A DNA stretch of 64,000 bases from contig BDDD01000895.1 of assembly GCA_001972305.1 (NCBI GenBank), positions 186,001-250,000 on the forward strand, written 5' to 3'. Below, one piece after another: positions 12,003-23,769 of this stretch (the first letter of the stretch is position 1; every line of letters begins with the position of its first letter). The notes under the pieces are model-generated. The model was not told the DNA's origin and searched no databases. It saw only the letters and a list, made by a program, of their open reading frames with translations. The stretch comes from Cephalotus follicularis (Eukaryota; Streptophyta; Magnoliopsida; Oxalidales; Cephalotaceae). The position numbers and the translations under genes are program-made.

Positions 12003-12558
12003 ATTTGTTAGCTTGATAATGAAATGACTTTGATATATTCTTTGAATGAATATTGTTGTTTCATTATTTTGGTTGGTTAACTATTGATTAATCATGAAAA
12101 TATGTTTTAAACTTGTTTTATGAAGTTTGGTATCTATTTTTGTTTTTAAAATTTTTTGAAAATCTTGTTTTACACGTCAACATTTATAAATACTCTTGTG
12201 TTTTAACGTCAACGCTAAGACATAGCGTTAACGAAAATATACGCGTTAACGTAAATAAGGGAATACTTATGATCTTGTGCGTCAACGCTATCTATTAGCA
12301 TTAACGACATGTTTTTGCGTCAATAATGACGTTAACGCCTTTATCGTATATATCAAATGGTACACGATAAGCGTCAATGCAAACGTTAGACGTCGACATC
12401 TACGGGTCGAGTATATAAAGCTCTGTGCATTTTCGTCGACTCTTACTCGTTTTGGCGTTAAAATCCCTAGTTTCCCTCTCTCTGTTTTTTCTAAAATCCA
12501 ATCTTAAAACCTCTAAATCTTGAACCTTTTTTTTATATCAAAAACCTTATCCTGCATA
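12003..12558 (+). promoter_or_regulatory. Upstream region and TATA box of the Sirevirus-associated ORF
   Basis: No open frame of note is present. Repeated GCGTCAACGC / GCGTTAACGC / CGTTAACG motifs lie at about 12175-12400, with one CGTCGACA. TATATAAA at 12412-12419 is a good TATA box. It is followed by a pyrimidine-rich leader and then ATG at 12559. The same GTCAACGC motifs fill the 3' LTR of element S, which links the two pieces. I infer a promoter placed before the ORF. Confidence 0.5.
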
Positions 12559-12645
12559 ATGTCGAAAATCAAGCATGATTCAACAGGAGGAAAGATACCT
12601 GCCGGGTCGCGATACAAGAACTCCTATGCTGCTAGAAAGGTACTA
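12559..12645 (+). pseudogene. First codons of the S-element ORF, cut by LTR D1
   Basis: ATG at 12559 opens a basic N-terminus (MSKIKHDSTGG, then SRYKNSYAARK) that ends after about 28 codons where D1 begins. I take it as the start of the same 'plant transposon protein' ORF that resumes at about 50690, because of strand, order and the shared GTCAACGC context. The residues between the two pieces are not found. Confidence 0.45.
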
Positions 12646-12733
12646 TGTTGACACGACCCGTCCCATATTCCATAACCTTAACCTAACCAATGAGTCGTGC
12701 CTTATAATAGAATAACTACGCTAAACTTAACAC

Positions 12734-12796
12734 AACTTCCCAGATGGTCACCCATCATGGTACTACTCTCGATCGAGCACGCTTAACTTTAGAGTT
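12734..12796 (-). repeat. 5S rRNA-derived stretch in LTR D1
   Basis: On the minus strand the order is GTTAAGCGTGCTCGATCGAG, then AGTAGTACCATGATGGGTGA, then CCATCTGGGAAG. This follows the middle and 3' half of plant 5S rRNA, covering the region of its internal polymerase III promoter (box A to box C). It is not a complete gene: the first half of the 5S sequence is missing. Confidence 0.82.
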
Positions 12797-14060
12797 TTTA
12801 TAACAACTACATTTAACTACTGTTATTATTCTTAATCACTTATTAAATCTTTTATCCTTATAACATAACATATCAACCAAACCTTTTATAATCTAGCACC
12901 CACCAATTTATTTCATTTCTGACCTCCTTAGCCCTATTATTACCATTTCAATTCAATATCTATAACAATTATCTATTTATTTGTCCATTAAATAGGGTAA
13001 AAATTCTGCAGAAAAACTGCAAGAGTTCCCCCTAAAAATGGACATTTCTCAAATTTTCACCTATATAAAATCATAATTTTTATATATATCACACTCCTGA
13101 ATGAGGAATCAGCAGTTTATTATATCTAATCCATCATCGGGATATCGTAATCATATATTCAACTTTATATCATCATTTCAGCTATCTATATAATCTCATT
13201 TCTTTTCATATATCTATATCTCAATACCATCAGTTTAAACGTAATAAAAACATCCCGAATGTCCCCAATGCATGCATGTGAGGTTGGGTAGTACTGCCAA
13301 CGTGAGGCACCTGACTTTCATGGTCTACCTTAAACTACTCCAAGCTGATGGATCAGGTGGATCATCCTCTGTTGCTTCATCTGAAAACAAATCACTGTGA
13401 GGCGGTTAGTCCAAGTGACTAAGTGAGTTGGGACAAATCATTTCCTGTTGCATCCATACAAGAAATTGGATGCTATGAACAAAACGATATAAAGGAGTCC
13501 AAAAATATAAGCCATAAACAAATGAAGTCATGAAAGCACAATAACAAGACTTCAATGAAATAATCAGTAACTCAACAATAAAGTTCACTGAATGAATATC
13601 GAGTCAAGGCAGAAATGAAATTTATGCGAGTCACAATAAATCAAGAATCTGAATATCAAAACTCATGGATACTGTAATGCCCCGAATATATATATATATA
13701 AGGGACATCAGGCGTTAAAATGCCTGGTGCGTCAAAATAAGGGAGAGAGACATGGGAGACGCACCAGAGGGAATGCGAGAGAGAGCGAGAGAGAGATGGC
13801 GCCAGAGGAAGGGAGAGACGCCGGCGACCGGGAAAAGTGACGGCGAGCTCTTCTGCTACTTCTCCATGGCTGGTAACCTCCTTCCTTTTTCTTCTCTTTT
13901 CTTTTCCTTCTTCTCCCCGTCATTGTCTCCATCACTGTCGTGCGTTCCACTGCCGGTTAGTGTCGCGGGAAGGGCCGGTCTTCACCTAGGAGGCCGGCTA
14001 CACCTATTTCAGTGACTGATTTGGCGCCATTCGGCCGGAAACGGCCGAATTCGAACTGAC

Positions 14061-14420
14061 GAGTTGACTCAGTGGAGCCAACTCGCTGCCGCCTTTGACC
14101 GCGCTTTTGGCGCCGAGTCTGGACGAGTTAAGGGCATAGATGTGTTGATATGATGATTGTGTGACGTTTTTGGGTGGTGACAGAAGTTGTGGACGATCGG
14201 CGAGTTGACTCAGTGAGTCGAACTCACTGCCGGCCGTGATAGCGCGTTCTACGGCGAGTCTCGGTCGCCAATGGACTGATTAAAGGATTTTGATGTCAAT
14301 TATGGCATTTTTTAGTGTTTACCGGAACTGTTAAAGTTCGGCGAGTTGACTCAGTGAGTCAAACTCACTGTCGGTCGTGATATCATGTTTCACGGTGAGT
14401 CACGGCGGTTCCTCGGCAGA
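14061..14420 (+). repeat. 141-bp tandem repeat in LTR E
   Basis: GAGTTGACTCAGTG occurs at 14061, 14202 and 14343, exactly 141 bp apart each time. Similar sequence continues between (GAGTCGAACTCACTG, CGGCGAGTC). About 2.5 units are present. The unit contains the inverted pair GAGTT...AACTC. Confidence 0.85.
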
Positions 14421-14963
14421 TACGAATTGATCGACCAATGTGGAGTCTATTTATGGGTGTCGCTGGAGCTAAGTGAGTTGGCCGAAAAATTGGCCGAAGC
14501 TCCGATGGCGGTTGTGCTTGGTTTCTGTGCGTAGAGTGTAACGAAAATGTGTTGTTTATGCAGTGTAAATGAAGTGATCAAGGATAGGAGGTTCCCAAGC
14601 GATGGCAGTTTGATAGCCGGTTCAAGCTTGGAGGAGCTGACGGTTCGTCGGTTCTGTTACAGAATCCCTTGAATAGCAAGCGCAACTGTTGTTACTGCTT
14701 CAACTGGTAGGTTATACTATTTGTATTGCATTCATGCATATCGATGAATTGTGTGAATTGTTACTGTGTTACTGTCACTGCGTGTTGATTGATTGTTGTT
14801 ATACTGTTATTAAAATTGCTACTGTTCACTGGTTATCGCACCGACTGGGAACTGGGTATGGATTTATAAATTATCTTTACTGAGATTGAAATGGATTTCA
14901 TGGATTTTGGACTTAGTTCCATTAATTTGTGAACTGTTTTGAGAATTGTTGTTTCTGATGAAA

Positions 14964-15128
14964 CCGTCGACACTTTACTGCTTTCAAAACTGACCCGTCG
15001 ATGTTTTCATGCCTTTAAATTGGGTAGTCGATGCTTTATACTTATGCTTTTTAAAACCGGCGACTCTTTTGTGTGTTAGACTGAATAGTCGACACTTTAC
15101 ACTTTTAAACTAAACTAGTCGATGCTTA
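14964..15128 (+). repeat. Array of GTCGA(C/T) motifs spaced about 30 bp, LTR E
   Basis: Motifs such as CCGTCGACAC, CCGTCGATG and TAGTCGATGC recur at counted distances of about 31, 30, 33, 29-30 and 30 bp. This is one helical turn more than the 21-bp spacing seen in other families. Most copies are followed by CTTT. Confidence 0.7.
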
Positions 15129-15669
15129 GTGCCTTGTTTTGTGAAATGGCACTGTTTCTCACTGTTTTCAAATTCAAACTGTTTCTTCTTTACATTGATT
15201 CCATAGGAAGCCTCCCTAAGGCCTTGTATCCTCTGTGAATCATCTTTTAACATTGTTAAAGCTTTGACTCAAGTTTTTTAAGTGATTCTTGAAGAAATTG
15301 CAACAAAAGAGTTTTATACAAACGATTTTCAAGAATGGTTAGGATAGCCCCTTGGGACTTCTGGACACGGATGATCTCATTATACTTCCTCTCCATTAGT
15401 TTACAAACTCGATAGGGACCAAAAAACTGCTACTGTTACTGTTACTGAAACTGTTACTGTTACTAAACTGTTACTGAAACTGTACTGAAAATTGTTTTAT
15501 AACTGTTTTGACGGATGTGGTTCTTACATTGATCCTTTAGGTCCCTATCATTTCTACTGTTTACTATAATACTGTTATGGGTACGGGTACTGTATGATTA
15601 CTGTTATGACTGATACTGTTTGAGACCAAACGAGATAACCCATTCATACCCTTCGTTTTCGTCATAAAG

Positions 15670-15895
15670 GTTATGAATGTTAGACCACATAATATAGGCT
15701 GGACAGTTGTGAAAAGTCGAGACAATATAGGCTGGACAGTTGTGAACAGTCGAGACAATATAGGTTAGACCGTTGTGAACAGTCGAGACAACATAGGCTG
15801 GACCGTTATGAACAGTCGAGACAACATAGACTGGACCATTGTGAACAGTCGAGACCATATGGGTTTGGACCATTGTGAACAAGCCCTACTGTAAG
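15670..15895 (+). repeat. 33-bp tandem repeat in LTR E
   Basis: About 5.5 copies of a 33-bp unit (AGACAATATAGGCTGGAC, then TTGTGAACAGTCG) differ at a few positions each. Every full unit ends in CAGTCG joined to AGAC, so each junction carries a GTCGA core like the arrays elsewhere. Confidence 0.88.
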
Positions 15896-16089
15896 CACTG
15901 TGTGGTCAGTGTTATCTCACCCTACTCTTCTACGACTCAGAGAGCGTAGATAGTGGGATGGACCTACGGATTGTTTGTTCCTATGTTTGATTATTGATAG
16001 TTTATTGAGTGTCTATAGGCCTTGGCCTTGGATGTGATTAAGATTAGCTGGATATACCCCGCTTAGGGACGGTTGGTATATCGAGGTTG

Positions 16090-16340
16090 TCTGCAACTGT
16101 ACACAGATATATTACACTGTTACTATTACTGTTACTGTATACTGTATACTGTTCACTGCACACTGTTATACTGAAATGCACTGTTAATGTACACCGTTAC
16201 TACTCACTATGCACTGTACTATCACCATACTGTTATTGTACTATCACTGTACCGTTACACGGCATACTGTTACACTGTCACACCACTGTACTGATGCATA
16301 CATTGCATACTGTTATAACTGTTGCATACATAGCACATAG
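16090..16340 (+). repeat. Degenerate (CTGTTA)n microsatellite-like tract, LTR E
   Basis: ACTGTTACTGT-type hexamers are repeated irregularly for about 250 bp; a shorter similar tract is at 15424-15500. The frame open across it is a repeat translation and not a gene. Confidence 0.75.
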
Positions 16341-17459
16341 TATACCCTACACGACATTATGTCGTTGACCCATTTCTCCTGCGTGCGGAATGGGTCATCC
16401 TCAGACCCAGGTGATGGATCACAGTGAAATGGATCGAGATGGATGGATACTCAAGATGGATCTGGGATAGTATTGGTGTTGGGATTGTGTTGATATTGTT
16501 TATGGTTTCGTTATGATCATGTTATGGATTTACTTATATGAATTGTATTAAATGAGATAGGCTGAGATGAATGGATTCTCTGTAGCATATTTTGGTTTGC
16601 CATATTGTATGTGATCTTACTTATGGTACTGGATATGGGTTTAGTTATAAAGAACCGTATAAAAGAGGCCTTATGTTTATAGTTATACTGTACTGATATA
16701 TATAGATTTGTTATGTATAAGAGACAGGATATATAAGAGATATGTTTTATTCAGCTATCGACCTGCCGACATGTGGTAGTGCTTGTGATATGTGTGTTGA
16801 TGTATTAAACAGGAATAGACCCATCATTTGAGGCATTAGAATGATGTAATAATGAGTTAAGTTGTGATTGCTAAGGGCTGAGCCCCATATATATACCTAA
16901 ACTGTTGATTCCTCTTTCAGGAGTGTGAATATATATAAATTGATTTTTTTCTTTACAGGGGGTTAAGTCCGATAAAGGAATACATCATGCCCGATTTTTG
17001 GAAGATTTTAAGAGTTAGTTTTTATTTGAATTGAGTATTCCACTGATGTAATACAACTTTGATCTGAAGATTTATATATATTTATAGGACTTATTGGGTA
17101 TGGATATGATATGAAATAACTGAACGGATGGTATATATCACACGTCGGATCGTGGGAGTTTACTCTCTCGGTTCGGGGCGTGACAGATACGGTCATAAAT
17201 AAAATAGCAAATATCAATACCAAATATGTACCCAGAAAGTCATAAGAATATAAGAGGATGTTGGTACCAATCATATCACTGCCCATATCTACCGTCAAAT
17301 CACATGGCAATACTGTATGCTCTGCCGCCAAATCCCATGACGTCATATCATATCATAACCACTACAACAATAATATACATATAGCCTAATAGGCTACAGG
17401 ATATGATTATCATCCATCATACATCGGTGCAAAGTGCCTATGCATCATCATAGAAATAG

Positions 17460-17650
17460 CATATATAAACCTCGATCGAGGGGAGGTCGTTATTTCACGG
17501 ATTTGCCCTCGTCGGAATCACATAACAGAACCTCGACCGAGGGGAAGTCATTATTTCACAGATTTGCCCTCGTCGGAAATCATGTATCACAACCTCGACC
17601 GAGGGGACGCCATTATTTTATGGATCTGCCCTCGTCGGAAATCATATATA
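17460..17650. repeat. 61-bp tandem repeat in LTR D1
   Basis: Three units start at CCTCG 17470, 17531 and 17593. Each has the near-palindrome CCTCGA(T/C)CGAGGGG followed by TTTGCCCTCGTCGGA (TCTGCC in the last). The palindromic head recalls the arrays in other families. Confidence 0.85.
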
Positions 17651-20600
17651 TATATATATATCATTAAGTAGCCAACATGTTCAGAGGGATGAGGAACGGA
17701 GCATCTGCTACACTCACACTCAGCATACCATCATAGACAATAGTATGCTGCAGATCCAGGCAATGAACACCCGGGGGCAGTTCCCACATAACACCCCACC
17801 ATAGACCAATGGCCATGTTAAGGAGAGTTGTGCATCATACGTACCCTCACCCTAGACCGGTGGTACATATCCATAATCCCGGTACCCAGCATCAGAATTA
17901 AACACAGTATAACAAATCACAATATCAGAAATGTGAGAAGGGGACCAAGTCACCCAGAGCATCAAGCACGTACCCGCTCAGAAATCACATCACAACAATG
18001 AATACAACAACTGAAGACAGTCGGGATACAAATCCCCGATAATAGCATAATTAACAAGAAGCAGGGCACATATAGAATAATATGACTCTCAAATAATGAA
18101 AAGAGGAAGGGAATGTCCCACTCACTGTAACAATGCCAATAACCCCCACGAATTAGTCCCTCTATAGTCTGGATCAGCTACAAGATCCGCCATTACATAA
18201 TAGACATAGAACTCATATGTTCAATCATTATAACATGAAATGCAAAGAAATGTCTTAGATGCCATAAACTTGTCGATTCAACCAATATTGCATAGATTTT
18301 GTATATTTATGCCAAAAACTAACTTATTCTTCTATATACACTAAAAGTATTCAAAAAAAAAAAAAACTACAATATACTCAATTAAAGTCACGGTTACGAA
18401 ATATTGGCTTCAATGTTTTTCCATAAAATTCGCTAAAACCGTAAAACATTACCAAAATCAAGTCGTATCGAAGTGAAACTTTCCATATAATAATTAAAAG
18501 ATCACAATAGTCTGTCATTCAAAAATGAAGGGAAACCGACAAGCTGAGCTATAGTCTCCTTTGCAAAGTCATTGTTGAACCGAGTTTTCTACAAAAGCAA
18601 AAGTTAACACCTTTTTACCATTTTTAAAATCCAATTGAGTTGAAACTTTGGGAAAAGTGTTTATTCCTACCCAAGAGTCTACCACTGAAAAATAAATTCA
18701 AACGGATAAGCAGAGCTATATGCTCCTTTGTAAAATCACCGTTTCAAAACAATTTTAGCGTAATTTCGCACTTTTCAGTCCAAACAAAGTCTGTTTGGCA
18801 TGAAACTTTACAAGTAATATTTAAACCTATCCTAAGATATACCATTAAAATTTTAAATCAATTGGACCACTTTAGGTCATAAAGTGATTAAAACGCCATT
18901 TCGGCAACATGGCGGCAATGCCGATATTAACCAATAACTCAATTTCCATCTATACAATACAAGGAAACCATCCTTAAAAGTTTAAGAATTCATCCATCAC
19001 ATTATCACCCATGAGCCGAAATTTTCCAGGAATTTAAAGGAGGATTAACCAATACAATTATCCTCAATTTCCTATCGCATTAACCTCACTAATTCCATAG
19101 CAAATCAACTCTTCCTTCCACTCTTCAAAATCTGTAAATTTAGTGAAGATAAAAAATCAATTCATGCCATAAAGCTTCAATTCTAGTCTAGTTATTAACC
19201 ATTTTTATAAGTATAATTCAATCTCCTCAACACCCTTCATCAAACCCGAAATTTTTAAGCATAAAATGATAATCTCTAAGTTAATATACTTCCACTTTGC
19301 TTAACACATGCTTACTAACATCCATTCCTCTTAACTCACCAAAAAATCCGAAATTTAAACATAAGAAGAGATTAAAGCATGCTCCAAGTTTCTTAATTTA
19401 TATATTAGAAATCTTGAAGATAACATTGCCTTCTACCATCTCATCTCTAACCCAAATTTTGGATGAAATACAAGTATATTAACTGAAATTCTTAACAAGA
19501 AGACGATAATACTTACCTAAATCACTTGGAGATTAGAAGAAGAGTCAATCTCTAGCTTATTCCTTGAAGAAATGGAGAAGAGAGTGAAGGCTTTCTAGAG
19601 AAGAAGGCGTCGGGTAGTGAGGAATGAAGATGTCGATATTGACTTCCTTTGTAAGCCTTTAAAATCGTGTAAATTGAAGAATGGAGAGTAGCCTAGATGT
19701 AACACCCCGTGTCATAGCTGGAGGATAATCATTTAAGTATGCATTTCTATGCATGCTATTTATAATAAGCTAAGTTTTTAGAGTTTATAATGGGCTAATT
19801 TTAAAATGATATGGTGTTAAACAAATTGTTAAGGGCCCAAACATATTTTTTATCCTAGCCTAGCTGAATTAAGCTCCAATTTAGGACCAACATTTATTAT
19901 TTTTCATGCAAGTCGGCCCAATCACAAAAATTAGTAAGGCTTGGCCGTTTTTCCTTCCTTTGGGAAACCTACAATTCACTAGAATCTTCCATATCTATCA
20001 TGTGTGTGCATTTATACGGGAAAGCCATTCTTCTCCTCATTCTTTTCCTTCTCAGGGCCGTCGTAATCATCTCGCTTGCAAGTTCTCAATTTCTTTTCCA
20101 ATTCTTCAAGAATTCTCCAAGGAAACTAGTAGAGAAGTTAATTATCTTTCTTCTCCCTAGCATAATCTGGTAAGTTTCCTAACTTTTTTATATCATAGAT
20201 GTATTTGAGAGAGAAATTGGTATTTGTTAATAATCTTTAAGGATTGATTAGAGTGTTAATGGGATGAAATTGGATGTTAGCATGTTTTAATTTCTTTTTA
20301 TTCCTTTTAAAATTTCTGGTTTGCATGATTGTAGAGTGAATTAAATCTCTATGGATTATATTATCTTAGTGAGTTAGTAGTTGAAGAATTATGATAATGG
20401 AAAGGAAGGATGGTTGAGTAATTGAGTTATACTCGTATAACAAATAATAACTAGATCAAAATGGAAGCTTTATGGCAAGAATTAGTTCCTCTATTACCTT
20501 CTTTAAATTTCGGGTTAAGGATTGATATGGAGGACTGAATTCCTCTATAGTTCTAATAAAAATTAAGGATATTAGTAAGTATATGGATTATGGAATTTGG

Positions 20601-21329
20601 TGACATAATAGTCTTAGTAACTTGTGTTTATCAAGAAGGTTAGGAGACTTCGGCCTAGTATGTAATTATGAAGTAGTTATATATTGAGTGATAAATGGTA
20701 ATGGTAAGACTTTTAAATGAATGGTTGGTTGGTGCTGCGAACGGTTACATTAAGTTATTGGTTAATAACCGCCATGTTGCCAAAATGGCGTTTTAGTCAC
20801 TTTTCAAACCTAGAGTAGTCCGATTGACTTGAAATTTTAATGGTAGACCTTAGGATAGGTTTAAATATTACATGTAAAGTTTCGTACTAAATAGACTTGG
20901 TTTAGACCAAAAAGTGCGAAGTTACGCTAAAATCATTTTGAAACGGTGATTTTCCAAAGGCGCTTATAGCTTTGCTTATCCGATTGAATTGATTTTTGAG
21001 TAGCCGACTCTTAGATATTTTTAAACACATTACTGAAAGTTTTGTGTCAAATAGATATGATTTTGGTCAAAAAGTCTCGTTTTTGCAGTTTTTACAGAAA
21101 ATTCAAACCTTAGTTTTTCAAAGTAGCTCATAGCTCTGGTCATCAGTTTGATTTTATTTTTTAGTGGTAGACTCTTGGGTAGGAATAAACACCTTTTCCA
21201 AAGTTCCAACTCCATTGGATCTTTAAAAATGGAAAAATGGTGTTAACTTTTGTTTTTGCGGAAAACTCATTTAGCAACGACTTTACAAAGAAGACTAAAG
21301 CTGTAACACCCCCGAACGGCGGGAGTCGT

Positions 21330-22566
21330 TGTAACGCCCAAAATTTCCATGTATTATTATTTCACAAAGTATTGTACTTTTAATCGTGGAATTAATAAAA
21401 GGATGGATTTTCCGTTTTTGGTGATGTTTTCCAATCCTTCTTATTTTGAAGCTTTGGTGTGAAATGTCCAAGGAATGTATAAAGGACTAAAAAGACGCTG
21501 TCTTGGAGGAATGACGTCGACTCCTTTATGAATCACGTCGACGCCTTTTTGACAGGGTGTTTCACGTAACTGCATGCACATGCACGATCCGGACCAAAGA
21601 CATCGACGTCTTTGGAAAGACGTCGACGTCTTAAGTTCGAATGTCTTGCATGTTACCTTCTGACAGAAACGTGCAAGGGAGTATCAAGTGGGGGTCTTTT
21701 GCAGGTGTCTTGATGCATGGGTTAGGACGTGTTGGGCATGCACCCTACTCCTAACCTGCATGTACTGTTGCCTCGCTCGGTTGCCTGATGTAGGGGCCGG
21801 AGTGGGAGTGTAGCGTGGGGCCAGGAGTTGGCGGCGCTACACATACTGCCTATTGTAGTCCTATGTGGACATCCTGCCTGTTGTAGTCCTATCTGGACAT
21901 CCTGTACTGCGTGTTGGTCCTGCACGGACATTACTGTGATTGTGACATAGCCCTGGCCGGGTTACTACTGTACTGTTACTGCTTACGTATATTTCTTATA
22001 TATGTAACACTGATATTTTACTGTACTGATAAACATATATAATGTTTTATAAATGTATAAACTGGGTTCCACTGTACTGCATCATTTATGCATTCATATC
22101 ATGACATGCATTGATTTTAATTCCGAACTACTGTTATGCTTTAGCCAAGTGAGGACAACTGCTAACCCCCTACCTTGCAGATTGAGGTCGTGGACCTGTT
22201 GGACCGACATGAAGGATGATCAAGTTGTTATGATCTTGTTTCTGCTTGTTTTCCTGCTTTGCTTTACACCGATGTTGGTTATGGCTCTCGGTTGTACTGT
22301 TGTTGTTATCTTGTTTCTTTCAGAGTTTAAACTTGTTTTGTTTTTCACGCTCCGTTTTATGGGCGGTTAACTGTATCGGACCTGTACTTGAGTAGCGTGT
22401 GGTATGGGACACACGTTACGGTTTACAGCTTATGGTTTTGTGCTTCCACAACTGTTGTACCTTGTTAAAGGTTTAAGTTTTTAATTTTATGGTTTTGCAT
22501 GAGCTGTATGTTTGTGTTAATTGCCTTTACCGCTTTAATGCTGCGTTTTTGTAAACGGGGTGTGAC
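21330..22566 (+). mobile_element. LTR J, solo, inside the C 3' LTR
   Basis: It begins TGTAACGCCC and ends GGGGTGTGAC, interrupting the C LTR between GGGAGTCGT and CACAGGTCATA. The intact copy at 38222 reads straight through this point. The TSD is not clean (GTCGT on the left; the right side seems to have lost a few bases). Its 3' part resembles A, B and K: GCCAAGTGAGGACAACTGC with CTAACCCCC and TTGCAG (22141-22180), and GTGTGGTATGGGAC near 22397. A short GTCGAC array lies at 21513-21632. No gene is supported. Confidence 0.8.
21513..21632 (+). repeat. GACGTCGACGTC array in LTR J
   Basis: Four motifs are present: GACGTCGACTCC, CACGTCGACGCC, GACATCGACGTC and a perfect 12-bp palindrome GACGTCGACGTC. 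Core spacings within the two pairs are 21 and 20 bp. Confidence 0.8.
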
Positions 22567-23350
22567 GTCACAGGTCATAATACAGAACCTATCATAACAT
22601 ATCAGCCAACACGTGGCGGTATTATCATAACTGAAACTTTAAAACTTAGACAATTAAGCGTTTTCGGAAAGACTTAAACATAACCAGTTCCAAATTTAAA
22701 TCATAAAAACATAAGTGTAATAGTTTACGACCACTAGACATAATAACATAGGGATCACACTCCTAGGGATACAAAAACATAGGGTGGTCATCTCTCGTTC
22801 ACACATTCCCCCGCTGCTCCTGATAACCTGCCGCATGGAAAACAAAAACACGGCTGAGCAAACCTCAGTACGGATAAGGGAAATAAAACAGTAACGATAA
22901 GTTTAAAAGCAGTAAGATTTCAATAGAATTCATAACGGAAATTTTAACAGTTTAAATCATATTCGAATATCCATAAAATATCAATTTCATACCTTTCAAA
23001 ACATTTACGAAACATTTCCAAAAATCATCATTCCATAATTCACAGAATCATACTGAGCCATATACATATCATATTTCACGTATATTGGCAACGTAGGCGC
23101 TAGTTCCACATGCCCACTAGAATTGAAGTGTACGGCAATACACAAGTCAATTCTTACATATCACATATCAGATCATTCACCAGATCACATATCATATACT
23201 AGAATCGATTCATACGGCTCTATCATACATAGCGGATCCATAAATCCACCTCATGGGATTTATTCATAACACTCAGAGACGCCGTAGACTAATCACACCG
23301 ATACGGAAGTGTCACGTCCCCGTGCCAGGCCTACGACGTGCCTATGGTAC

Positions 23351-23769
23351 TGTCACACCCGGTTATTTCATTTCCATCTTTGACCAGCATATGTGGTGAT
23401 ATCAGTATTAAACATACATTCCAGCATGTCATTTAATAATATATAACAGTATGCGGAAACAGTCAATAAGCCAGAATATATAAAATACAATCATCCGCAC
23501 GCATCCCATACTACGCGCGGGAACAAGTCAAAATTATCCTTAACATAAGGAAAACATAAACGAGGTATGATTCGTTCATTACATTACAAATACAATTCCA
23601 TCATAAGGAAATATAACAACCTTAAACGATAAACAGAAGCTTCCAAAGCTTTAGCAGCAAGCTCCGAACGTCCTTGCTCAATCTGTAATTGTAAGGGTTA
23701 GCCGTTGTCCTCACTTGGCTAAGAAGGAAGATAATGTATGCTGAGGAATATATGAATGCAATATAGATA
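23351..23769 (-). mobile_element. Truncated 3' LTR of A2
   Basis: It is nearly identical to 24515-24935, the end of the 5' LTR of the same element. It lacks the first about 2.4 kb of the LTR. It contains the TTAGCCGTTGTCCTCACTTG block (23708-23727). Confidence 0.9.

Larger units (their letters stand above)
13673..17185 (+). mobile_element. Solo LTR E (3.5 kb) with GATAC target duplication
   Basis: The element begins TGTAATGCCCCG and ends GGGGCGTGACA, flanked by GATAC at 13668-13672 and 17186-17190. It sits within D1. Its parts are a purine-rich and then GC-rich leader-like stretch (13740-14060), a 141-bp tandem repeat (14061-14420), a GTCGA(C/T) array (14964-15125), CTGTTA microsatellite-like tracts (15424-15500, 16090-16340) and a 33-bp tandem repeat (15670-15895). 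No protein-coding region is supported; the open frames in it are short and repeat-driven. Confidence 0.9.

Noticed and set aside
15604..15882. 92-codon minus-strand frame with repeated VSTVHNGP peptides
   Set aside because: It is the translation of the 33-bp tandem repeat (33 is divisible by three, so the frame stays open).
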